Of a DNA stretch of 64,000 nucleotides, positions 36,601 to 48,600 are shown in pieces; within the stretch, counting starts at the first letter, position 1; the number at the start of each line of letters is the position of its first letter. Both the position numbers and the translations under genes were made by a program. The notes beneath the pieces were generated by a model that was not told where the DNA came from, ran no database searches, and saw only the letters and a list, made by a program, of their open reading frames with translations. Origin of the DNA: Sabellastarte sp. h YS-2021 (Eukaryota; Annelida; Polychaeta; Sabellida; Sabellidae); NCBI GenBank assembly GCA_964017235.1, contig OZ024933.1:95943432-96007431 (forward strand). Direction: 5' to 3'.

Positions 36601-39600
36601 AGTTTTGAAACATTGAGTAGATAAGAATGTTCTTATTCCTATTAAGATATACACGCATATTCAGTTGTTACTTGAAACATTTTATCCCAGCTATTGCATT
36701 TTGACTAAGTATACACTTTAATCATCAAAAATAGTATGTGAAAATGACCTTTCCGTTTATATCATAATTACGTCATAATTTTCAAAAACTCCAGTCACTA
36801 TGAGTAAACCTAAGTCCAGGACCCTCTAAATTCATAGCCGTGATGAGGTGCACCATAACCCGAGACCAATATGATTACACCTGGTACACTTGCACAGTAT
36901 GCAGCAGTCTGTTCATTCAATACATCTGTGTAAATTCAAGGTTATCTTTTCCCAAAACAAATACAAAAATCTGTGCAAAACCCTTGCATATAAGCACACA
37001 AATAAATTATTGAATTTATTGCATAAAACAGACTCGTATATATATAAATTGATAAAGCAGTGTTTGTTAATACCAGTGTTTTGTTGACATTTCATATTGT
37101 ATATACTGGATATTTACCGTATTCACTATTCAAAGGTGGTGCTGGCATTGTGAGCTATGTTAGTATTTAGGACTTTTGGTTTAACATGATAGACACATTG
37201 GTTACACAAAATTGATAAGTCAGTAGCTTTCACACTCGCAAAATCCTCATATTGATATTGTCAAAATACAGTCGCTAATGTTTGGGTTGCTCCACCAGGA
37301 AGCTTATCCACTTTAAGCTTATCCACTTTAAAACTGCAAATTTTGATGGACCAGTGAGAAATCTGTAAAAATGCAGTAAAATATCAGTACGTACATTTTG
37401 GTCCAATTAGTAGGACTATTTGATTTTGAATTCCCTTTAAATAGAAGTAAATGGCTCGCTTTATCAAAAATACTGTTTTTATACTGATTGTTTAATATAT
37501 TTCATCTGGGTCTGCAGAAAAATTTTTTTTCTGGTCCCAAACTATTCAACCAAAAGGAGTTCCACCATTAGTAGTTATATTACCTAGTATCCTTTGCTAT
37601 CTTGTCCATGTAAAAAGTGGACTTTGTTCAGGGGAGATGATGTTGGCTGTTGTCCTGCTGTTTGCATGTGTGTGCTGACAAGTTAATCATTCTTGTTAGT
37701 TTTTACTTAAGTGTGAGTAATGTTGCTTGGCTATAATAAAACTCATTAAGTACGTGTTAATTCAGCAGTTGTTGATTCACTGTTGGTTATGTCTTTAGTT
37801 GGAGTAAGCAGTATGAAATGGTGCCACAACCACCCCAAATTAAGAAAAACAGAAAAAAATCAGTGAAATTGGGAATCTAACCATGGATTTAATATAGCGT
37901 ACCAAATTTTTTAGGGTTTATATAGCCTTGCTAAATGCTTGGTTATCTTTGTAATTACAGGAAAATAGACAGAAAAAAACTTTTAAATTTGCATAATGTA
38001 CTCTTATACATGTCCTGGCTTTTACTCAACCATACAACTAAGACAGTTCTGTGTACATATGATTTCATTGTCTCTTGTTTCTGTCTCTTGTTTCTGTCTC
38101 CTAACATGTCTGGGTGCTTTTTGAATACCAAATATCTGTGTACATGTTAGACAACATATGGTCCAAATTTGAGCCTCAAGGCAATGCTAGGGCTTATAAG
38201 TTATAAACTGCATATCTGGTAAATCTCACACTTCTTACTCTATGTATAGAATTGTGTACTGCTTACCATTCATTTTCAGCCTTGTAGTCAACACATGTTT
38301 ATTTTGATTCCCTTCATCTGGTTTTTCTGTAGTTCATTATTCCTGTTGTTACACACCCATTGAGTGCCAACTGTTTGCATTGTCATTGCTGCGTTTCTTG
38401 TTTGCACACTTACTAGTTCCAAGAGCTCCAAGCACAGGATTATCCAGTGGGAGTCAGCTGGGGATGCTTCCTTGTGTGTTGCATTATTTGTTGCACTTAT
38501 TTTTGTTATTTACCCACTAACCAGGGCTAAGGGCATCACTCACCGGATGGCCAGTCAGGAACCAGTGGCCGGTTTCTTCAGCCAGATAGGAGAGGTGAAC
38601 CAGACACATCACTTTTGGGGTACTGTGAGCTAGGAAACGAAATCAGTGTTTGCTTTTACCTTGAGTAATAAATCATAACATTCCCAGCCTAGTGTAGTAT
38701 GTATTTTGGAAAATTTATGCCTCAATAAATGACATTAGATCTGTGTAAGAAAATTTAACTAAACTGGCTTCCTACAAGCAGGAAAATTTGTTAATGACAC
38801 AAAACATGGGTGTCAAATACACTTGTATGTTTGTTGGGACAAAAATACATACAACCACCATAAAGAAGAAAAAACCCTCAATATTTTTAAAATCTGCTCG
38901 ATTGCATGTAGCAATACCTCAATATATTAGTCAATATAGCCCCTAACTTGTGGCTTCGTGAAACTGACCATCAGTGGGATGTTTTGTTATTGCAATAACT
39001 CAGAAGCTGAGAAGAACTTAAACCTTTTAATTTAGTTGTCGATATTTTTGAAAATTATTTATGCCTAGTTAAGTTTAATTCTTTAATAGTATAATTGATC
39101 CTGTCTGTGGAAATGCATGTCTTTTACCCAGTAACCCTCAACAGTTTTGCACACACTTCTCTTGCAGTACTAGGGGAGTGTTCAGGCTTTTTAGGTTTGT
39201 AAATATGTGAACAATCAACAATGGTGTTCACACTTTCAGAGTGGTGAGTTGGAGTCATCAACTGGAGTTGGTTGCTAAAATTCTTTTTGATTTCAGATGT
39301 TTATTTTGCTTTGAATATTATTAAAATCCCTTTAAAAATTTTTAAAGTTGATGTTAGAATGCTTCTATATAGTTATATATAAAGTAGTTAGTCTTGTATA
39401 TTTCACTGCTTCATTAAGTGTCCCGCGAGGGATGCTTGTTTGTATATGGGAGAAGCGACTCCACCAGATCCGCATTTTCTTTTCGCAATAGCTTCGCATC
39501 CATAAAGCGGATTCTCTTCATATTTGGTAGGTGTATGCAGTAGCCCTAGCAAAAATTTCTAAATATGGTGTCATGACATTTCAACCAATCAGAGAAGTCA

Positions 39601-42600
39601 CATGACCAAAAACATGTTTTTCAACAGGGCGTGCTTGTCCGGATGATAACTTAAAAAGCGTTCAGCTATTCACATGAAAGTTGGCAAGTAGGTTCGTTAT
39701 ATAGATGTCTGGAAATCATTAACTTTTGGAAGTGATCCAATACAAAATGGCCGATTATTAATGATTAACTGAATGTCACAATTTTCTTAACACTGAAAAC
39801 GCACTTATCTCGGAAACGGAGCGAGATAGAGCAATTTCGACGAAATTTTTGACCCACAGGGTATTTGCAGAGTCTACTGGTGACTTTTTGCAAAAATCGT
39901 TTTCCCACCACTTTTGGCGGCCATCTTGAATTTCTGCGTAAAATGCCAAAACATGTTTACCTCTAAAACGGAGCAAGATAGAGCGATTTCGACAAAAGTT
40001 TTTGACCCGCAATGTATCTGCAGAGTCTACTGGTGACTTTTCGCAAAAATCATTTTCCTGCTACTTTTGGCGGCCATCTTGAATTTCTGCATAAAACGCA
40101 AAAAAAAAATAAACAAACCAGATTCATCTATGAAACCTTGCATTTTGTCATAAATGGAAAAAAACATATTAAACACAGGAAGATGGTCATTTCTACAAAC
40201 TCATTAATACTCATTGGGACACTTTGTTTTTGTTGTGCAAAAACAATTTCTTTTTCTGTTGCGAAGCAATACTCTAGTTAAAGTATTAAATAGCAGCTGT
40301 TTGGCTTGTTCTATATGATTGTTTTGTTTATTTAATCCATTGTGAAAACAGAAGCCATAACAAAAGCAGTAGTATCTAGAAGTAAAAGGAATTATTTGCA
40401 TTATCATAACAACAATACAGACATTAAATGTGACCATTTTGTAATAAATGACTAATCCTTCTTTATCTCAATGCAAGAAAATTTACTAGAAATAAAGTCA
40501 TCAAGAGAGCTAGATTATCAAACATTTCCGTTTTTTTGTTTTAATGGCAAGTCAGGCTTAGCGAAGTACCTCTAAAATATGGAGTCCAATGGACTACATG
40601 TCCTCCGAAAAATGGAGTCCCAATAATTTTTTCCTGAGTCCAGTGTTTGCGTTAGTGTTATGAAATGTCGGGTACCTTATGGCTCATCAAAAAGGGGTAC
40701 CACTGTATGAAAATTGAGTGCAAGTAATAATTTTTCTCCTGTAATTTGGGTACGTTTAAATATATAGAAGCACCATCCAATTTCCTTTATATTGATAAAT
40801 AATATGCATCTGTACATAAATAAATGTTAAAAATATTTTAAAAAGCTGAACCCCAGTCAACAAACTTCATTTTAGTCTAATTAGATTGAAATTTATTTTG
40901 TATGATTATTTTATTTAAGCTACAAATATGGCATTGATACTGTTTGAAAGATGAAAATTTGTAGTTTTCCTTGCTTTTTGTCTGACAAAAATTCATTGGG
41001 TAGTCCCAGAGATATAGTTTTTTTGTTCCATCCCCTGTAAATATTTTCGAATTTTACAGCTTTTATTTTCCGGGCAACTTTCCGGGGTTAAATAACAGGA
41101 GTTTCCGAGATTTGTTAGAATAGTTTGTCTTCCACGAAATTCACCGTTCTGGCTTGTCGTTTCGACTGTTTCCGTGCAGAGATCAGGCTTTCTTTCGATA
41201 TATAACGTTTTGAGTAGATATGCTAGTGTACGAAATATCTTGCTTTACAATTGTGGACGTAAACAACTTGCCAGGAAATCGCTCGAAACCATTTAATTTT
41301 AAAATATAAAGCTTATTTTCAGTGTTATATATATTGCTTGCATATCTACGCTTCCTGCCACCGAAAATTTGCTTCTAAAGCAGAAATATTTCCTTCATAA
41401 AAATCGCGTCCCGATGGACGCACTGACAACCGAAATTTGTGTCCAAATCTGAAATACCGCGTATTTAATATACTCTAACGGTGTAATCGCGAACCCTGCA
41501 AGTTTTAATATTAATTTCTTGTCTGTAACTAAAAGTAAAATTTATGTGGTTATGTGATTGCTCATAACTGTTTCATGTTTCTCCTGTAGCTGTACCCAGT
41601 ACAATTTGTAATTCTCTTTCATTGGTGTATATTTATGTCCACCCCCCTGGGGGGGTGGATATATTATTTTTGCTTTTTCCGCCGTCCGATGTCCGTTGTC
41701 CGGCGTCCGGCGTCCGATGTCCGGCGTCACGCATGGTTTCTACTCATTTAAAGGAAAAGTATTAGAGCTATTGTCACCAAATTTGGTATGCAGGCTTATT
41801 GGGTCAGTAGCTTGCTTGGGATTGCTTTTGGCTGTTGTACCTCTTTTGCTTACAGAGTAATACTTAAGTACAGCTATTTTCAGTACCCATTGGTTTCCGT
41901 GCATTTAAGCCAAAATAATTAAAGATATTTTACTACAATTTTGAATACAAGATTGTTATGTCCATAGCTCGCTTGGTATTGAGTACATGAGTAATAGCCA
42001 TTTAGGTACTTCATTGTGTATTTTCAGTACTACTTTTGAGTAATTTGCTAATATCTCAGAAACCGTAAGAGATAGAGCGATTTCGACAGAATTTTTGACC
42101 CACAGGGTACCTAAGGAATGCAATCTATGCAATTTTCCAAAAATTTTCCCCTCCCCAAAAATGGCGGCCATTTTGAATTTTTGCCAAAAATGGCAAAACA
42201 CAAATTTCCTTCTATCTCCTTAACTGTGTGAGATAGAGCGATTTCGTCGAAATTTTCAACCCACAGGGTATCTAAGGAGTGTACTCTTTGCAATTTTCAA
42301 AAAATGTTCCCCTCCCCAAAAATGGCGGCCATTTTGAATTTTCGAATTTTTGCCAAAAATGGCAAAACAAAAATTTGCTTCTATCTCCTTAACCGTGCGA
42401 GATAGAGCGATTTCGTCGAAATTTTCAACCCACAGGGTATCTAAGGAGTCTACTCTTTGCAATTTTCAAAAAATTTTCCCCTCCCCAAAAATGGCGGCCA
42501 TTTTGAATTTCGAATTTTTGCCAAAAATGGCAAAACACTAATTTGCTTCTATCTCCTTAACCGTGCGAGATAGAGTGATTTCGTCGAAATTTTCGACCCA

Positions 42601-45600
42601 CAGGGTATCTAAGGAATGCAATCTTTGCAATTTTCCAAAAATTTTCCCCTCCCCAAAAATGGCGGCCATTTTGAATTTTCGAAGTTTTGCCAAAAATGGC
42701 AAAACACAAATTTGCTTCTATCTCCTTAACCGTGCGAGATAGAGCGATTTCGTCGAAATTTTCGACCCACAGGGTATCTAAGGAATGCAATCTGCAATTT
42801 TCCAAAAATTTTCCCCTCCCCAAAAATGGCGGCCATTTTGAATTTTCGAATTTTTGCCAAAAATGGCAAAACACTAATTTGCTTCTATCTCCTTAACCGT
42901 GCCAGATAGAGCGATTTCGTCAAAATTTTCAACCCACAGGGTATCTGAGCATTGTACTCTTGGTAATTTTTAAAAAATTTTCCCCTCCCCAAAAATGGCG
43001 GCCATTTTGAATTTTTGCCATTTCAAATTTGCTTCTATCTCCTTAACCGTGCGAGATAGAGCGATTTCATCGAAATTTTCGACCCACAGAGTATCTAAGG
43101 AGTCTACTCTTTGCAATTTTCAAAAAATTTTCCCCTCCCCAAAAATGGCGGCCATTTTGAATTTCGAATTTTTGCCAAAAATGGCAAAACACTAATTTGC
43201 TTCTATCTCCTTAACCGTGCGAGATAGAGTGATTTCGTCGAAATTTTCGACCCACAGGGTATCTAAGGAATGCAATCTTTGCAATTTTCAAAAAATTTTC
43301 CCCTCCCCAAAAATGGCGGCCATTTTGAATTTTCGAATTTTTGCCAAAAATGGCAAAACACAAATTTGCTTCTATCTCCTTAACCGTGCGAGATAGAGCG
43401 ATTTCGTCGAAATTTTCGACCCACAGGGTATCTAAGGAATGCAATCTTCGCAATTTTCAAAAAATTTTCCCCTCCCCAAAAATGGCGGCCATTTTGAATT
43501 TTCGAATTTTTGCCAAAAATGGCAAAACACTAATTTGCTTCTATCTCCTTAACCGTGCGAGATAGAGCGATTTCGTCGAAATTTTCGACCCACAGGGTAT
43601 CTAAGGAATGCAATCTTTGCAATTTTCAAAAAATTTTCCCCTCCCCAAAAATGGCGGCCATTTTGAATTTTCAAATTTTTGCCAAAAATGGCAAAACACA
43701 AATTTCCTTCTATCTCCTTAACCATGCGAGATAGAGCGATTTCGTCAAAATTTTCGACCCACAGGTATTTGAGCATTGTATTCTTGGCAATTTAAAAAAA
43801 AATTTCCCCTCCCCTAAAATGGCGGCCATTTTGAATTTTCAAATTTTTGCCAAAAATGGCAAAACACAAATTTGCTTCTATCTCCTTAACCATGCGAGAT
43901 AGAGCGATTTCGTCGAAATTTTCAACCCACAGGGTATCTAAGGAATGTAATCTTTGCAATTTTCAAAAAATTTTCCCCTCCCCAAAAATGGCGGCCATTT
44001 TGAATTTTCGAATTTTTGCCAAAAATGGCAAAACACAAAGTTGCTTCTATCTCCTTAACCATGCGAGATAGAGTGATTTCGTCGAAATTTTTGACCCACA
44101 GGGTATGTAAGGAATGTAATCTTTGCAATTTTCAAAAAATTTTCCCCTCCCCAAAAATGGCAGCCATTTTGAATTTTCCAATTTTTGCCCAAAATGGAAA
44201 AACACAAATTGGCCTTAGCCGTGCAAAATAGAGTTATTTCGTTGAAATTTTCGACCCATAGGGTATCTGAGAAATGTACTGTTAGCAATTTTCAAAAAAA
44301 TTTCCTTTTCCCAAAAATGGCGGCCATTTTGAATTTTCAAATTTTTGCCAAAAATAGAAAAACAGGAATTTGCTTCTATCTTCTTAACCGTGCAAGATAG
44401 AGTGATTTCGTCAAAATTTTCAACCCAACCAATGCAAAAAGGCATGAAGCTGAAATAATTTACATCTACACTAACAAATATTTAAGCATCATTGATATAT
44501 TTTACAAATGAAACAGGGTCTTGTAAGACTACTGTACAATTTGGGCAAAAGGTTCATGGGTGGACATTACACATGATAATGTGTGTTCTTCTATGCTATC
44601 CTGTTTCTATTCGCATCTACTATCAACAGGGCGGCCTATTTCTAGTTTCTCTTGCTCTTAATGTGCTTAAAGTGTCATGAAGTCTGTCAAATATTAATCA
44701 TATATTTTCTGAAGTATTTTTTCCCTTTGTGTCCAGTAAAAAAGAGCAAATTTTAATCATGTTTCTCCTCTCTTACTTGATGTTTTGGCCACTGTTTCAG
44801 CATATGAGAGTTTACAGAGCAGGAAGGAGGTGCGTGAAGCTGCATGGAGGCGACCAGGCTGGGATGAGTGTGTGGCTTACACAGGTACATGCCTTGGCAT
44901 TTGCTAGCATACAGATTATCTGCTACCTGTAGAAGTTATTTAGAAGAAGTCAATTTTCTAACAGGTGCCTGTGGCAATATATTCTCCTCCCACCTCAGCT
45001 GTTTTGGGTAAAAATTTTGATGTGGCAGTAGCATGGAATGTTGGCAGTTCCAAGTGGATAATGAATGAATGCCTGGCTTCCTTTTCGTATTATACCCCAT
45101 AAATTCAAATTCTCACAAAAGTCAAGACTTAAAAAAGTGGTGTATAAAAAATAGAATCCATTGACGAGTTGAAGCCGTATGGTTAAGGCTTTGTAGGGAA
45201 AGACTGACTTGAATCCAACAAACCATATTGTAGGTGTATACAACTGAAACTACTGGTGAAGCCACTATGACAGTTGATTTAAATAACTTCATCTAAAATA
45301 ATTTTTGAAATAGCTGTGAATATAAGTTGGCTTAAGATTTATTAGGTGGACAAATTGTTTCTCCGCAAAAGTAGACCATATAAAGCTCAGTTATGATCAG
45401 GAAAAGTCAAGTTTTACATTTGACATTGATAATGAAATTTCAGGTCAGTATCAACAATAATATACAGAAGATAATATGTTGAGGTAACATCACCAGGTGG
45501 AAACAACCAACACATAATTTTGAATATTTGCCCTTTTTTCCTCAACTTCCTCAAATATACTTTAATATTTCAACTGCACAGTGTGTTAAAATGTTATTAT

Positions 45601-48600
45601 TATTAAGCGTCCCTTGTGGGACGCTTGTTTGTGTATGGGAGACCTTCAGGCTCCGCCGGCTGCGGTGGCTCCGCCGGCTCCACATTTTGTTTTCCTTATA
45701 ACTCTGTAACCGTTAAGCGGATTCTTTTCAAATTTGGCAGGTTTAGGCAGTAGCCTTGGGGAATTTTTTTGAATATGCTGCAGTGACATTTCAACCAATC
45801 AGAGAGGTCACATGACCCAAAATATCTTTTCGATGGGGAAGCTTGTCCGGATGATAACTTGAAAGGAATTTTATCAATTCATCTGAAACTTGGCAAATAC
45901 ATTCATTCTATTAAAATCTGTAAATCATTAAATTTTGGCATTGATTGGTTAAGAAATGGCCGAGTAATTAATGATTAATTAATCATTATGAATTTTCCAA
46001 ATAAGGAAAGCACAAAAATTCTTATATCTCGAAAACTGTGCTAGATCGAGCGATTTTGACGAAATTTTTGACGCACAGGGTATCTCTGCAGAGTAGCCAT
46101 ACCAATTTTCAAAAAAAATGTTGTCTCACAAAAAATGGCGGCCATTTTGAATTTTCGAATTTTTCGCAAACATTGCGAAACATAAAAATGCTTATATCTC
46201 GAAAACCGTGCTAGATAGAGCGATTTCGACGAAATTTTTGACCCACAGGGTATCTCTGCAGAGTAGCCATGCCAATTTTCAAAAAAAATTTGTCTCGCCA
46301 AAAATGGCGGCCATTTTGAATTTTCAAATTTTTCGCAAAAATTGCAAAACATTAAAATGCTGATATCTCGAAAACCCTGCTAGATAGAGCGATTTCGACG
46401 AAATTTTTTGACCCACAGGGTATCTCTGCAGAGTAGCCATGCCAATTTTCAAAAAAAAAATTTCTCGCACAAAATGGCGGCCATTTTGAATTTTCGAATT
46501 TTTCGTAAAATTGCAAAACATAAAAATGCTTATATCTCAAAAACCGTGCTAGATAGAGCGATTTCAACGAAACTTTTGACCCACAGGGTATCTCTGCAGA
46601 GTAGCCATGCCAATTTTCAAAAAAATTTTGTCTTGCCAAAAATGGCGGCCATTTTGAATTTTCGAAGTTTTGCGCAAAAATTGCAAAACACAAAAATGCT
46701 AATATCTGGAAAACTGTGCTACATAGAGCGATTTCAATGAAATATTTGATCCTCAGGGTATCTCTGCAGAGCAGCTATCCCAAAGAGCTTTCACTCGGTG
46801 AAGTTTCAGATCCGTAGCTAATTATTCACCTACTCAAAATGAGTAAATGCTAATTATCTCTAAAACTATTGTGGATACCCAATTTTTCTCAAATAACTCA
46901 TTCATCTACTTTTGGGAGAGCTTTCACATGGTGAAGTTTCAGACCCGTAGATAATTACTCACCTACTGCAAATGAGTAAATGTGAATTATCTCTTAAAAG
47001 TATTGCAGATAGCCAATTTTTCTCAAATAACTCATTCATCTACTTTTGGAAGAGCTTTCACATGGTAAAGTTTCAGACCCATAGCTAATTACTCACCTAC
47101 TCAAAATGAGTAAATGCGAATTACCTCTAAAAGTATTGCAGATAGCCAATTTTTCTCAAATAACTCATTCACCTACTTTTGGGAGAGCTTTTACTCTGTG
47201 AAGTTTCAGACCCATAGCTAATTACTCACCTACTCAAAATGAGTAAATGCGAATTACCTCTAAAAGTATTGCAGATAGCCAATTTTTCTCAAATAACTCA
47301 TTCACCTACTTTTGGGAGAGCTTTTACTCTGTGAAGTTTCAGACCCATAGCTAATTACTCACCTACTCAAAATGAGTAAATGCGAATTATCTCTAAAAGT
47401 ATTGCAGATAGCCAATTTTTCTCAAATAACTCATTCACCTACTTTTGGGAGAGCTTTCACATGGTGAAGTTTCAGACCCATAGCTAATTATTCACCTACT
47501 CAAAATGAGTAAATGCTAATTATCTGTAAAAGTATTGCGGATACCCAATTTTTATCAAATACTCATTCATCTACTTGTGGGAGAGCTTTCACATGGTGAA
47601 GTTTCAGACCCATAGCTAATTACTCACCTACTCAAAATGAGTAAATGTAAATTATCTCTTAATAGTTTTGCAGATAGCCAATTTTTCTCAAATAACTCAT
47701 TCACCTACTTTTGGAAGAGCTTTCACACACGAAAATGAAAAATTGTGAATATCTCGGAAAAGCTATTTCTTCTCCTTTAATGCTCGGCGGGAGACATTTT
47801 GAATTTTCGAATTTTTTGCAAAACACAAAAATGCTTATATCTTGAAAACTGTGCTAGATAGAGCAGACTGCGCTGACTTGACTGGTTGCCACAACAGTAT
47901 AAGGCTAGAAACGAAGCATTTTCTTAATACTTTAGCACTCACCTTTATATCCTTTTCGGGACGCTTTGTTTTTGCCACATTATCTTTTTTTTCCGAGCGA
48001 TCCTCTAGTTATTTATTTTTTTTTTTTTGGTCTTTTTCAAAGAAGTCTAACATATAACTAAAACGGTAACCGAATAGTTTCAAGGAGGTTTTTCATATTT
48101 GATTATACTCAATAATTGTGGGAATTTTCTTTTTTTTTTTCTGCAAACTCATCTTGATGAAGCTGGTCTTATGACTGCCTTCCAATCAGCTTATAGAAAA
48201 CACCACTCTACTGAAAGCGCCCTCCTTAATATACAAAATGATATTCTTCTTAACATGGCCAAGGGTTCTGTCACTGCCCTTACCCTTCTGGATCTGTCCG
48301 CCGCTTTCGATACCATTGACCACACCATTCTCCTGGACAGACTCAATGTTTATTATGGAATCAGTGAGCTAGCACTTGGCTGGTTCAAATCATACCTGTC
48401 CGGAAGGACACACTCGGTCAAGGTAGGTAGTACTCTCTCGCATCCTGCTGCGCTCCACTATGGAGTACCCCAGGGCTCTGTCCTTGGACCAATCCTGTTC
48501 TCTCTCTACACTAACACAATCGGCTCAATCATTCATTCCCGCAGTAGCATCAACTACCACTTTTACGCCGATGATACCCAGTTATACATAACACTTTCAC

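Larger units (their letters stand above)
45603..48008 (+). mobile_element. Helitron-like element, family II, copy 3 (most complete)
   Basis: The left end carries a perfect 9-bp hairpin, AAGCGTCCC-ttgt-GGGACGCTT (45605-45626). A GC-rich CTCCGCCGGCT stretch and the leader with CAAATTTGGCAGG follow. Then come an array of about four 170-bp monomers (46000-46770), a second unrelated array of about seven 133-bp monomers (46785-47730), sub-terminal GGGACGCTT at 47958-47966, and the end CTCTAG before TT. Confidence 0.75.
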
